Position numbers and translations under genes: made by a program. Below the pieces are notes generated by a model, which was given only the letters and a program-made list of their open reading frames with translations, ran no database searches and had not been told where the DNA came from. Positions 48,842-58,116 of a stretch of DNA of 64,000 nt are shown here, piece after piece. The DNA is from Aestuariivirga sp. (GTDB lineage: Bacteria; Pseudomonadota; Alphaproteobacteria; Rhizobiales; Aestuariivirgaceae), in NCBI GenBank assembly GCA_030680855.1, contig JAUXUN010000079.1:62001-126000 (forward strand). The letters run 5' to 3'. Numbering within the stretch: the first letter of the stretch is position 1; the number at the start of each line of letters is the position of its first letter.

Positions 48842-50152
48842 ATGAAAATCAACAGACGTGATCTACTTGCAGCTTCTGCCGGCATCGCCGGCGCAGCAGG
48901 CTTGGGCCTGACGGGCAGCCGCCCGGCCTTCGCACAGGAACCATCCTATACGCCCGAAGCGGGCGCCAGCCTGCGTCTGCTGCGCTGGGCGCCTTTCGTG
49001 CAGGGCGATGAAGATGCCTGGCTCGCCAACACCAAGAAATTCACCGAAGCGACCGGCGTCGAGGTTCGCGTCGACAAGGAAAGCTGGGAAGACATCCGGC
49101 CGAAGGCCGCGGTGACGGCCAACGTCGGTTCCGGCCCCGACATGGTGCTTTGCTGGTTCGACGATGCCCACCAATATCCCGACAAGCTGGTGGACCTGAC
49201 CGACCTTGGCACCTATCTCGATGGCAAGTACGGCGGCTTCTATGATGGACTCAAGGGCTATGCGATGCGTGGCGACAAGTTTATCGCCCTGCCGTTGGCC
49301 GCCATCGGCAATGCCGTGTGCTATCGCCAGAGCCATATCGAAGCCGCAGGCTTCAAGGAGTTCCCGAACGATACAGCGGGCTTCCTCGATCTCTGCAAGG
49401 CGATGAAGGCCAAGGGTACGCCTGCCGGTTTCGCCCATGGCAAGGCCGTGGGTGACGGCAACAACTATGTGCATTGGCTGCTGTGGAGCCACGGCGGAAA
49501 AATGGTTGATGAGTCAGGTGTCGTGGCCATCAACAGCCCCGAGACGATCGCGGCGATCAACTATGCGAAGGCGCTTTACGAAACCTTCATCCCGGGCACG
49601 GAAAGCTGGCAGGACATCAACAATAACCGTGCCTTCCTCGCGGGCCAGGTGTCGCTGACGGCAAATGGCGTATCGCTCTATTACGCGGCGAAAAAGGACG
49701 AGAAGCTGAAGGACCTGACAGCTGACCTTCGCGCCACCCTCTTCCCCGTCGGGCCGGTTGGCACGGGCGTGGAGTTGTATCAGACGACCCAAGCGGTCGT
49801 CTTCAACCACACGAAGTATCCAAACGCCTGCAAGGCCTACCTCAAATTCATGTATGAGGCCGAACAGATGAATGCCTGGATCACCGGCTCCAGCGCCTAT
49901 TGCTGCCAGCCGTTGAAGGCTTTTGCATCCAACCCCGTGTGGACGGCGGATCCGATGCACGCGCCCTATGCCAAGGCATCGGAAACCCTGCGCCCGAACG
50001 GATACGCGGGCCCGTTGGGGTACGCATCCGCCGCCGTCATGGCGGATTACGTGCTGGTCGACATGTTCGCAGCAGCCGTAACCGGCGCCTCCACGCCGGA
50101 AGAGGCCGTGGCACAGGCCGAGAAGCGCGCCAACCGCTACTACAAGGTCTAA
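48842..50152 (+). CDS. ABC transporter sugar-binding protein (CUT1, Tat signal)
   Basis: 436 residues from the ATG at 48842, behind a near-perfect AGGAGG site. The N-terminus INRRDLLAASAGIAGAAGLG is a Tat-type twin-arginine signal, indicating export of a folded protein. The mature part is a type-1 solute-binding protein (RLLRWAPFVQGDEDAWLANT; WEDIRPKAAVTANVGSGPDM). It captures a sugar or polyol in the periplasm; the identity is unknown. Confidence 0.92.
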   Translation: MKINRRDLLAASAGIAGAAGLGLTGSRPAFAQEPSYTPEAGASLRLLRWAPFVQGDEDAWLANTKKFTEATGVEVRVDKESWEDIRPKAAVTANVGSGPDMVLCWFDDAHQYPDKLVDLTDLGTYLDGKYGGFYDGLKGYAMRGDKFIALPLAAIGNAVCYRQSHIEAAGFKEFPNDTAGFLDLCKAMKAKGTPAGFAHGKAVGDGNNYVHWLLWSHGGKMVDESGVVAINSPETIAAINYAKALYETFIPGTESWQDINNNRAFLAGQVSLTANGVSLYYAAKKDEKLKDLTADLRATLFPVGPVGTGVELYQTTQAVVFNHTKYPNACKAYLKFMYEAEQMNAWITGSSAYCCQPLKAFASNPVWTADPMHAPYAKASETLRPNGYAGPLGYASAAVMADYVLVDMFAAAVTGASTPEEAVAQAEKRANRYYKV

Positions 50153-50160
50153 GACGAAAT

Positions 50161-50192
50161 GCGGGCCATCCACATTAAGGCGGGTGGCCCGC
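50161..50192 (+). other. mRNA hairpin after the binding-protein gene
   Basis: 11-bp inverted repeat GCGGGCCATCC / GGGTGGCCCGC (one T-G pair) with a 10-nt loop and no T-run. It lies 8 bp after the binding-protein stop and before the first permease gene. It probably protects or partly terminates the message so that the binding protein is made in excess. Confidence 0.7.
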
Positions 50193-50227
50193 GCTCATTC
50201 GAGAGACTTCGCTGATGAGAACACTGC

Positions 50228-51172
50228 ATGTCCAGTCCATCTAGTCCGGGCCCGCCCAGCCGCTCAGGGGCTCTCCTGCTGCGCTTCAACAACAGCCGGA
50301 ACGCGCTGGGCTTTGTGTTCATGCTGCCCGCGGCAATTTTCCTGCTGGGTTTTCTCACCTATCCCCTAGGCCTCGGTGTCTGGCTTGGTTTCACCGATAC
50401 GCGGATTGGCCGGGCGGGCGATTTCATCGGCCTGCAAAACTACATTTACCTCATGGATGACGAGGTTTTCTGGCTTTCGGTTTTCAATACCGTTATCTAC
50501 ACGCTCGTCGCTTCCATCCTGAAATTCGCTCTAGGCCTGTGGCTGGCGCTCATCCTCAACGAAAAGCTGCCTTTTAAATCCTTCTTCCGCGCCATCGTGC
50601 TGTTGCCATGGGTGGTTCCCACGGTGCTGTCGGCACTGGCCTTCTGGTGGATTTACGATGCGCAGTTTTCGATCCTTTCCTGGTCCCTGATGAAGCTGGG
50701 CCTGATCCAGCAGCCCATCAATTTTCTTGGCGACCCGTTTAACGCCAGGGTTTCAGTCATTGCGGCCAATGTCTGGCGCGGCATCCCTTTCGTGGCCATC
50801 TCGCTGCTGGCCGGCCTGCAGACAATTCCGGTGTCACTCCAGGAAGCTGCTTCGCTTGATGGCGCCACGCCCTGGAAGCGCTTCCGTTATGTGACGCTGC
50901 CCATGCTCACACCGATCATTGCCGTGGTCATGACCTTCTCGGTGCTCTTCACCTTCACCGATTTCCAGCTCATCTATGTGCTCACCAAAGGCGGGCCGGT
51001 GAACGCCACTCATCTGATGGCCACCCTGTCGTTCCAGCGGGGCATTCCCGGCGGCCAGCTGGGCGAAGGCGCCGCAATTGCCGTCGCCATGATCCCCTTC
51101 CTGCTTGCCTCGATCCTTTTCAGCTTCTTCGGGCTGCAGCGCCGGAAGTGGCAACAGGGCGGCAAGGACTGA
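50228..51172 (+). CDS. Sugar ABC transporter permease 1 (MalF type)
   Basis: 314 residues, six membrane helices. The EAA loop (LQEAASLDGATPWKRFRYVT, then LPML) that docks to the ATPase is present near residue 205-235. A short disordered N-terminus precedes the first helix, FVFMLPAAIFLLGFLTYPLG. Co-transcribed with its partner permease 10 bases downstream. Confidence 0.94.
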   Translation: MSSPSSPGPPSRSGALLLRFNNSRNALGFVFMLPAAIFLLGFLTYPLGLGVWLGFTDTRIGRAGDFIGLQNYIYLMDDEVFWLSVFNTVIYTLVASILKFALGLWLALILNEKLPFKSFFRAIVLLPWVVPTVLSALAFWWIYDAQFSILSWSLMKLGLIQQPINFLGDPFNARVSVIAANVWRGIPFVAISLLAGLQTIPVSLQEAASLDGATPWKRFRYVTLPMLTPIIAVVMTFSVLFTFTDFQLIYVLTKGGPVNATHLMATLSFQRGIPGGQLGEGAAIAVAMIPFLLASILFSFFGLQRRKWQQGGKD

Positions 51173-51182
51173 TGAGGGCGCC

Positions 51183-52085
51183 ATGAACACACAAGACAGG
51201 ACCGCCGCTCCGGACGGACTGCGCGATGATGCGGAAGGGATGAGCTATCTCAGCCACTTGCCGCGGCGGATTGTGGTGATCTACCTGCCGCTTGCGATTT
51301 TCGTCTTCGTCCTGCTTTTTCCCTTTTACTGGATGGCGGTTACCGCCGTAAAACCAAACTCGCAACTGACAGACTACGAGAACTATAGCCCGTTCTGGGT
51401 TGTCGGCCCGACGCTGGAGCACATAAATTATCTTCTTTTTCAAACGTCCTATCCGGGCTGGCTGTGGAACACCATTCTGGTTTCGGTGGCCTCCACCTTC
51501 CTCTCGCTGTTTGCCGCGGTGTTTGCCGCCTATGCGGTCGAACGCGTGCGTTTCACCGGCGCCCGAACCACTGGGCTCCTGATCTTTTTGGCTTATCTGG
51601 TGCCGCCATCGATCCTGTTCATTCCGCTCGCCTTCATCGTCTTCAACATTGGCATCTATGACTCGCGGCTTGCCCTGATCTTTACATACCCAACATTCCT
51701 CATCCCATTCTGCACCTGGCTCCTGATGGGTTATTTCCGTTCGATCCCCTATGAGCTCGAGGAAAGCGCCCTGGTGGACGGGGCTACCCGCTGGCAGATT
51801 TTACGCCGCATCATCCTGCCACTCGCGGTGCCGGGACTCATTTCGGCGGGGATTTTCGCTTTCACCTTATCCTGGAACGAATTTATCTATGCCCTTACCT
51901 TCATCCAGTCGTCTGAGAACAAGACGATTCCGGTTGGGGTTCTTACGGAACTTGTGCGTGGCGACATCTTTGAGTGGGGCGCGTTGATGGCAGGCGCCCT
52001 GTTCGGCTCGCTGCCTGTGGTCATCCTCTATTCGTTCTTCGTGGACCACTACGTGTCCTCGATGACCGGTGCGGTTAAGGAGTGA
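51183..52085 (+). CDS. Sugar ABC transporter permease 2 (MalG type)
   Basis: 300 residues from the ATG at 51183. Six helices; EAA loop ELEESALVDGATRWQILRRI, then ILPL. Together with the first permease it forms the membrane channel. It is the last gene of the operon; the L,D-transpeptidase-like gene converges from the other side 1 base after its stop. Confidence 0.94.
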   Translation: MNTQDRTAAPDGLRDDAEGMSYLSHLPRRIVVIYLPLAIFVFVLLFPFYWMAVTAVKPNSQLTDYENYSPFWVVGPTLEHINYLLFQTSYPGWLWNTILVSVASTFLSLFAAVFAAYAVERVRFTGARTTGLLIFLAYLVPPSILFIPLAFIVFNIGIYDSRLALIFTYPTFLIPFCTWLLMGYFRSIPYELEESALVDGATRWQILRRIILPLAVPGLISAGIFAFTLSWNEFIYALTFIQSSENKTIPVGVLTELVRGDIFEWGALMAGALFGSLPVVILYSFFVDHYVSSMTGAVKE

Positions 52086-52086
52086 T

Positions 52087-52677
52087 CTAACCCAGAACCA
52101 CGACGCGGGTTCCGATCGCCACCCGGTCGTAGAGGTGGATGATGTCGATGTTCAGCATGCCGAAGCATCCCGCAGTTTTCTTGCTGCCGATTTCGGATGG
52201 CTTGGCGGAGCCGTGGATGCGGTTAATCGTGTCGACCTCGCCCTGATAGAGATACAGGGCGCGGGCACCCATGGGATTATCGGGGCCGCCCGGCATGCCG
52301 TTGATGTGTTTGGCGAGTGAGGGGATTTCTTCAAGATGATAAGGGGCTGGAACCCATACGGGCCATTTCGCCATGCGCTTGATGACCGCCTCGCCTTTCC
52401 ACGCCTTGCTCGATTTTCCCACGGAGACGCCGTAACGCATGGCCTGGCCGCCTCCTGACACATGGTAGAGAAAGCAGCGTTTGGTATCGACGACGATGGT
52501 TCCCGCAGGCTCCGGCGTCTTAAAGGCCATCTCGCGCCGCTGGAACTTATAGGCGACCTTCTTCGCTTCGGATTCGGGGACCGGAAAGGGCTCGCCCGAC
52601 TGGGCAAGCGCCCGGGAGACAGGAGCAAGCCCGGCGAAAAGTGCGGAGGTCAGCAGCGCGCGGCGTGTAATCGGCAT
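52087..52677 (-). CDS. L,D-transpeptidase-like (ErfK/YbiS/YhnG) protein with altered active-site motif
   Basis: 196 residues from the ATG at 52675-52677. Export signal ITRRALLTSALFAGLAPVSR with a twin arginine. The YkuD-type domain includes IVVDTKRCFLYHV, WPVWVPAPYHL, NPMGARALYLYQG, His155 (INRIHGSAKP) and Cys171. The usual S-H-G-C-x-R-M is here T-A-G-C-F-G-M, so the His/Ser before and the Arg after the cysteine are replaced. It would make 3-3 peptidoglycan or lipoprotein links if active. A longer frame upstream has no ribosome site. Confidence 0.82.
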   Translation of the reverse strand: MPITRRALLTSALFAGLAPVSRALAQSGEPFPVPESEAKKVAYKFQRREMAFKTPEPAGTIVVDTKRCFLYHVSGGGQAMRYGVSVGKSSKAWKGEAVIKRMAKWPVWVPAPYHLEEIPSLAKHINGMPGGPDNPMGARALYLYQGEVDTINRIHGSAKPSEIGSKKTAGCFGMLNIDIIHLYDRVAIGTRVVVLG

Positions 52678-52739
52678 CTCAATCCCTGCTCCCGGTTCAA
52701 GACATTTTTTATCGCGGCAGGCGCGAAGAAGCAATAAGG

Positions 52740-53870
52740 CTAAGGCGCTGGATTTGCTGCGCGCCATTTGCTTGCGAGTTGTTCGGCCTTGGCCATTTGC
52801 TCGGGGGTCATCAGCTTTGCCACGATATCACGATACCTGACGGCTTCGGCATCTCCGCCATCCGCCTTCAGGCTGAACCAGAAATGGGCCTGCACATTGT
52901 CCTGGGGCACGCCCTGGCCATTATAATACATCATGCCCAGAGTGAATTGCGCTGGCCCATGGCCCTGCAGGGCGGCCCTGCGATACCATTTGCTGGCTTC
53001 GACAAAATCCTGTTTTGCGCCTTGTCCGCTGCCGTACATCATCGCAACATCGTGCTGGGCCGGCGCATAACCCTGTTTGGCGGACCTCAGATACCATCTG
53101 AGGGCCTGCGCATGGCTTTGCGTGACGCCTTTTCCATTGGCATACATGGCGCCGAATTTGTGCTGAGCCGGTGCGTATCCCTGCCTGACGGACTCGCGAA
53201 CCCATTTGAAGGCTTCGGCATCGTCCTGGGGCACTCCTTTTCCAAGGTCGTAACTGACACCGAGACTGTACTGGGCTTTGGGATTGCCCTGTTCGGCAGC
53301 CAAACGATACCACTTGGCGGCTTCGGCGGAGTCCTGCGCCACGCCTAGGCCATTCTCATAGCTGACGCCGAGATTGTATTGCGCTGTCGCGTTTCCATGC
53401 CCGGCGGCCCTCCGGTACAACCTGACAGCCTCACCTGGGTCTTGCGGCACCCCCTGGCCCTTCTCGTACATCAATGCGAGATTTTGCTGGGCTTCAAAAA
53501 TTCCCTGATCCGCGGCCTTGAGATACCACTTCGCAGCTTCCACATAATCCTGCGTTACGCCCCTGCCGGCCTGGTACATTCTTCCGAGATTGTGCTGCGC
53601 CAGAGCCTCTCCCTGATCAGCGGCCTTGCGATACCACTTCACGGCTTCCGCATAGTCCTGTGGCACCCCTTGGCCTTTGTCGTACATCGCACCAAGAGAG
53701 AGCTGCGCATCGGCATTTCCCTCTTCAGCCAGCGGTTTCCACTTTTGCAGGGCAGTTGCATAATCGCCTTTTTGAAATGCGATATAGCCTTCCTCGTGCC
53801 GCCCCACCCAGGAAACGGCTGGAAGATGAAGCGACATCAAAAGCAACATCAGCAAGAACTTGGCAGTCAT
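52740..53870 (-). CDS. Sel1-repeat (TPR-like) secreted protein
   Basis: 376 residues with a signal peptide (MTAKFLLMLLLMSLHLPAVS). About eight to nine Sel1 repeats of 36 residues follow, each with A-Q-x-x-L-G-x-M-Y-x-x-G-x-G-V-x-Q-D and A-x-K-W-Y-R-x-A-A-x-Q-G. Sel1 solenoids mediate protein contacts in the periplasm or at the surface. The partner is unknown. Confidence 0.9.
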   Translation of the reverse strand: MTAKFLLMLLLMSLHLPAVSWVGRHEEGYIAFQKGDYATALQKWKPLAEEGNADAQLSLGAMYDKGQGVPQDYAEAVKWYRKAADQGEALAQHNLGRMYQAGRGVTQDYVEAAKWYLKAADQGIFEAQQNLALMYEKGQGVPQDPGEAVRLYRRAAGHGNATAQYNLGVSYENGLGVAQDSAEAAKWYRLAAEQGNPKAQYSLGVSYDLGKGVPQDDAEAFKWVRESVRQGYAPAQHKFGAMYANGKGVTQSHAQALRWYLRSAKQGYAPAQHDVAMMYGSGQGAKQDFVEASKWYRRAALQGHGPAQFTLGMMYYNGQGVPQDNVQAHFWFSLKADGGDAEAVRYRDIVAKLMTPEQMAKAEQLASKWRAANPAP

Positions 53871-54107
53871 TTCACCCAGCTCATTCCTTGGCGCGATCGT
53901 TTAACAACGTGCCGAATCATACTCCGTTCCGAGTCCACTCGGCCAGTGGCAAGCCAGACCAACCGCAAGCGGGCTTCCGCAGCCGGCCAAGGCCTCTCGC
54001 TCCTCGCGGGAAACCCCTAAAAGGCTGTATTCTCAGGGCGCAAGGGGTTTTGGCTTTCTTTCTTGCAAGCGCAAATCCAATCCCATATAACGCGGCGCAC
54101 GTGATGT

Positions 54108-54183
<76 letters not shown>

Positions 54184-54205
54184 CCGTTTTCAAAGCACCT
54201 TCCCA

Positions 54206-54955
54206 TCACAGCGACACGGACAGGCCGCCATCGACCGCCAGCACATGGCCGTTGACGTAGGAAGCGGCGTCGGAGGCGAGAAAGACCACGGCGCCGCCAA
54301 GTTCATCCGGCTTCGCCCATCGTCCCGCCGGGGTGCGTGCTTCCACCCACGTTGTGAACGCCTTGTCATTGAGGAGAGCGGTATTGAGTTCCGTTGCAAA
54401 ATAGCCGGGGGCGAGCGCATTGATGGTAATGCCGTGGCGGCCCAATTCCGCCGCCATCGAACGGGTCAATCCGTGCAGCCCGGCCTTGGCCGCCACATAG
54501 GCGTGGATGGTGGGGCGGCCAAGAATGGCGGCCACCGATCCGGTGTTGATGATGCGCCCGAATTTACGGGGCAGCATGAGGCGGGCGGCATCGCGGGCCA
54601 GGCGAAAACACGATGTGAGATTGACGCTGATGACGCGGTCGAAATCATTGTCTTCCCATTCGACCAGGGGCCGGCGGTGCTGAATGCCGGCATTGTTGAC
54701 CAGTATGTCGAGATGGCCGTGTTCCTTGACAATGCCCTCCAGCGCCCGGCGCGCGACGGCGGCGTCCGAGACATCGAAAGCCATGGGTTGCGCGCCGATG
54801 GATTTTGCAGCGGTGGACAGTGCCGCCGCATCGCGGGCGTTGATGATGACATGGGCGCCGTTTTCCTTCAGGGCCCTGGCCATGGCTAGGCCCAGCCCGC
54901 GCGAAGCGCCGGTGACCAGGGCAACACGATTTTCCAGCGAGAACATTTTCGTCAT
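54206..54955 (-). CDS. Short-chain dehydrogenase/reductase (gluconate 5-dehydrogenase-like)
   Basis: 249 residues from the ATG at 54953-54955 (GGAGGAAG site). TGASRGLG is the NAD(P) loop, NNAG is present, and the active site has Ser in NTGSVAA and Tyr-x-x-x-Lys in AYVAAKAGL. The SDR type fits sugar-acid/polyol oxidoreductases such as gluconate 5-dehydrogenase. Being downstream of a CUT2 sugar ABC operon in the same direction, it probably acts on the imported substrate. Confidence 0.88.
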   Translation of the reverse strand: MTKMFSLENRVALVTGASRGLGLAMARALKENGAHVIINARDAAALSTAAKSIGAQPMAFDVSDAAVARRALEGIVKEHGHLDILVNNAGIQHRRPLVEWEDNDFDRVISVNLTSCFRLARDAARLMLPRKFGRIINTGSVAAILGRPTIHAYVAAKAGLHGLTRSMAAELGRHGITINALAPGYFATELNTALLNDKAFTTWVEARTPAGRWAKPDELGGAVVFLASDAASYVNGHVLAVDGGLSVSL

Positions 54956-54969
54956 GACTTCCTCCAATA

Positions 54970-54996
54970 AAAAGGCGGGGAAGCTCCCCGCCTTTT
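54970..54996 (-). terminator. Hairpin between binding-protein and dehydrogenase genes
   Basis: 12-bp perfect inverted repeat (AAAAGGCGGGGA / TCCCCGCCTTTT) with a 3-nt loop, centred in the gap after the binding-protein stop at 55014. On the minus strand it ends in TTTT, so it can act as a full or partial terminator and so lower expression of the dehydrogenase gene. Confidence 0.75.
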
Positions 54997-55013
54997 CAAT
55001 ACCTGTTAAAATT

Positions 55014-56018
55014 TTATTTGGCGATGCAGGTGTCAGCCGTTTCCGGCGTGCAGACATCAAGGCCCGTATAGGACGGATCAGCCGGCGCTGCCTTGCCATC
55101 CTTCATGTCGGCAAAGGCCTTCATTGTCATATAGCCCATTTCAAATGGACGCTGGCCTACCTGGCCGAGGGAGAAGCCTTCCTTCATCTGGTCGATCTGG
55201 ACCGGCAGCGTGTCGGCGACCACGAGGGCCAGCGACTTGTCGGCGATCATGCCCTTGTACTTCTCGACCGCCGCGCGGTTTGCATCGGGCACAAACTGCG
55301 GGAAGCCGCCGGTCGGGATGAAGGCATCCAGCTTGGGGTTCTTGGCCATGATGTCTTCAAACTGCTGCACCGAGAGCGGGAAGTCATCGTTGGTGTAGAG
55401 CGGGCAGCCATCGATTTCCGTCCAGCCGTTCTGGCCGGTCAGACGGTCGCCAGGCGAGGCAGCCGACTTCGCGCCTGACAGCACGTCGCGGATGCCCTGC
55501 ATGCGCTCATTGTGGTTGGCCGCCGCGGCGCCGCCCGACTGGATGCAGACGGTGCCGCCATTTGGCTTGATCTTCATGGCGAGCGCTGCGAGATTGGTGC
55601 CAATCTCATAGTTGTGGGTGCCGATGTAGGCCAGGCGCAGGTCGCTGTTTTCAGGAAGCATGTCGGAGTCCCAGGTCAGAACCGGAATGCCCGCGTCCTT
55701 GGCGGCCTGAAGGGCTACCGTCATGGCGGCCGCGTTAGCCACGGCCACGGCAATGCCGTCGACCTTCTTGGCCACGAGATCCTGCACGATCTGGACCTGT
55801 TCGTCACCGCCGCCGTGCTCGCCCGGGCCGATATACATGCACTCGAAGGCGCCGTTTGATTCAGCTTCGGCCTTCTTGCAGCCGTCGCGGGCCTGGTCAA
55901 AGAACGGGTTGTTCATGTTCTTGGGAACCAGCGCGAAGGTGAACTTCGCCTGGGCCCCGACTGCGGCCACGGTGAGCGCCCCAAAGGCAACCGCTGCGGT
56001 CAGTAAAAATTTCTTCAT
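55014..56018 (-). CDS. Sugar ABC transporter substrate-binding protein (CUT2 type)
   Basis: 334 residues with a Sec signal (MKKFLLTAAVAFGALTVAAV, then G-A-Q-A). Periplasmic-binding fold of the ribose/galactose type: KFTFALVPKNMNNPFFDQAR, IVQDLVAKKVDGIAVAVANA, VLTWDSDMLPENSDLRLAYI. Cysteines Cys at IDGCPLY and the C-terminal VCTPETADTCIAK might pair. The sugar is not identified; nearby SDR suggests a sugar acid or polyol. Confidence 0.92.
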   Translation of the reverse strand: MKKFLLTAAVAFGALTVAAVGAQAKFTFALVPKNMNNPFFDQARDGCKKAEAESNGAFECMYIGPGEHGGGDEQVQIVQDLVAKKVDGIAVAVANAAAMTVALQAAKDAGIPVLTWDSDMLPENSDLRLAYIGTHNYEIGTNLAALAMKIKPNGGTVCIQSGGAAAANHNERMQGIRDVLSGAKSAASPGDRLTGQNGWTEIDGCPLYTNDDFPLSVQQFEDIMAKNPKLDAFIPTGGFPQFVPDANRAAVEKYKGMIADKSLALVVADTLPVQIDQMKEGFSLGQVGQRPFEMGYMTMKAFADMKDGKAAPADPSYTGLDVCTPETADTCIAK

Positions 56019-56078
56019 CTCAGATCCTCCACTTTCGTTTACGCGATGCCGCCGGAATTATTTCCAGTCGGCGGTTTT

Positions 56079-57188
56079 CTAGCGGTTTCGCTTCGGGACA
56101 ATCCGGTCAATCATCGCGGCGACGATAGACTTGCCGCCGGTCTGCTTGCCAAGAAGAACCGCGAGAATAATGAAGGCGCCAACAAAGGCTCCTTGCCAAT
56201 TTGAATCAATGCCGGCCATCAGCAGGGCGTTGCGGATGACTTCCAGGAAGGCGGAGCCGACGACAGCGCCAAAGGCCGTGCCCGCCCCGCCCATCAGGTT
56301 CGCGCCGCCGATCACGGTTGCCGCGATCACCCGCAGCTCATAGGTCTGGCCCATGGCGTTGATCGCCGAGCCGCTGTAGCCAAGAATGAGCAGCGAGGCG
56401 ACCGAAGCCGTAAAGGCGGAGAACACATAGGCCTGGAATTTCACGCGATTGACCGGAACACCGGTGAGGCGCGCCGCCTCTTCGTTTCCGCCAATGGCGA
56501 ACAGGTGGCGGCCCCAAGCCTTGAAAATGAAGACATAGCCGACAACGAACGCGAGCACGACCATCGTCCAGAAATGCGACGACAGTTGCGGAATCCAGTC
56601 GGGGATCGAGTCCCCGGGCGTTTGCCGCGGCCATCTTGCCTGGCCAATCGCCTTGACGATGGGGGCGTCGGGACCAAACTTGTAGAGCATCTGATTGCCT
56701 GACAGGACCACGGCGAATGAGCGCGCAACCGACATCATGCCAAGGGTCACGACGAAGGGCGAAAGGCCCACGTAGGCCACGAAGAAGCCGTTGATGGCGC
56801 CAAAGCCCAGCCCCGCCGCCAGGCCCATGAAAAACGCCACATACCAGGGAAACTCCCAGGTGAGAAAGAGCCCGGTGACAATGGCCACCGCGCCCATGAT
56901 CGAGCCGACTGACAGGTCGATTCCGCCGGTGATGATGACGACCGTCATCCCCAAGGCCATGATGCCAAAGGGCGCGAAGTTCCGGGTCATGTTGGCAAGA
57001 TTGTCGACAGTGCCAAAACTCACCTCATACATGGCCATGCCGGCATAGAGAACAACCAGCGCCACCGTCACCCAGAAGGCCTGGCTGGAATAAATCCGCT
57101 GCAGTGTTGTCTGCTCCTTGATCTCCGCAACTTCGGAGAGCATGGCGTGATTTTCCGCAGGCGCTGTTGCCATGGCTTTAGGCGGCAC
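56079..57188 (-). CDS. Sugar ABC transporter permease (CUT2 type)
   Basis: 369 residues from the GTG at 57186-57188 (GGGAG site); an ATG at 57171-57173 is the alternative and would avoid overlapping the ATPase stop. About ten helices; GMTVVIITGGIDLSVGSIMG is the hallmark of RbsC-like permeases. The single permease is expected to form a homodimer in this transporter class. Confidence 0.93.
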   Translation of the reverse strand: MPPKAMATAPAENHAMLSEVAEIKEQTTLQRIYSSQAFWVTVALVVLYAGMAMYEVSFGTVDNLANMTRNFAPFGIMALGMTVVIITGGIDLSVGSIMGAVAIVTGLFLTWEFPWYVAFFMGLAAGLGFGAINGFFVAYVGLSPFVVTLGMMSVARSFAVVLSGNQMLYKFGPDAPIVKAIGQARWPRQTPGDSIPDWIPQLSSHFWTMVVLAFVVGYVFIFKAWGRHLFAIGGNEEAARLTGVPVNRVKFQAYVFSAFTASVASLLILGYSGSAINAMGQTYELRVIAATVIGGANLMGGAGTAFGAVVGSAFLEVIRNALLMAGIDSNWQGAFVGAFIILAVLLGKQTGGKSIVAAMIDRIVPKRNR

Positions 57189-57921
57189 GGATCGCTCCCG
57201 TAATCAGCCCGGTTATTTCTTCGGGACTTGTCTTGGCGGTTGCCTTGTCGGCGACCAGTGAGCCGCGCCGCAGCACCATGATGCGGTCGCACACGGCGAA
57301 GACGTCGGGCATGCGGTGGCTGATCAGCATGATGGCAACGCCCTGGGCCTTGAGACGGCGGATAAGTTCAAGAACTTCCGCCACTTGGCGCACTGATATG
57401 GCCGCAGTGGGCTCATCCATCAGCACCAGCTTGGCATTGGAAAGCCTTGTGCGGGCGATGGCCACGGCCTGACGCTGGCCGCCTGACATTTTCTTCACGA
57501 GATCACGCGGGCGGGTTTCCGACTTGAGCTCGCTGAAAAGCTCGGCGGCGCGCTTGATCATGGCCTCCTTGTCCAGAATATTGAACGGCCAGACACCCTT
57601 GTTGATTTCGCGGCCAAGAAAAACATTCTGCGCGGCGGTCAGGTTGTCGGCAAGCGCAAGGTCCTGATAGACGACTTCAATCCCCTTGGCGCGCGCCTCA
57701 ATTGGCTTGTGGAAATGGCAGACCTGGCCATCGACGACGACCTCGCCATCGGTTGGCGGAAAATTTCCGGCGATGAGCTTGACCATGGTGGATTTGCCCG
57801 CACCATTGTCGCCCATGAAGCCCACGACTTCACCGGCATCAAGCGTAAAACTGACATCCGTCAACGCATGAATAGCACCAAAGCTCTTTGATACTGCGTT
57901 AACCTGCAGCAACGCCATCAA
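57178..57921 (-). CDS. Sugar ABC transporter ATP-binding protein (single-domain CUT2)
   Basis: 247 residues with Walker A GDNGAGKST, signature MSGGQRQA, Walker B LVLMDEPTAAI and H-loop LISHRMPD. CUT2 ATPases usually have two fused ATPase halves (about 500 residues); this one has only one half, like FrcA. It is the first gene of the leftward operon ATPase - permease - binding protein - dehydrogenase. Confidence 0.94.
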   Translation of the reverse strand: MMALLQVNAVSKSFGAIHALTDVSFTLDAGEVVGFMGDNGAGKSTMVKLIAGNFPPTDGEVVVDGQVCHFHKPIEARAKGIEVVYQDLALADNLTAAQNVFLGREINKGVWPFNILDKEAMIKRAAELFSELKSETRPRDLVKKMSGGQRQAVAIARTRLSNAKLVLMDEPTAAISVRQVAEVLELIRRLKAQGVAIMLISHRMPDVFAVCDRIMVLRRGSLVADKATAKTSPEEITGLITGAIRAA

Positions 57922-58116
57922 CTGACCTCCCGAACTGGACCCAACGGCTTCTCTGTCCGTCAGGTGGAGTCGAACGTAGACGGTTCAGGAGAAATTTCAA
58001 TACTTTTAGCTCATCAGTTCCTTGCACTGAACATGAGCGTAGTTGCCCAGTTGACGGCGCCAGCGGGGACAGTCAAATTGCCTTTATCTCATCGAGATTG
58101 ACAGGAACTCCCCATT

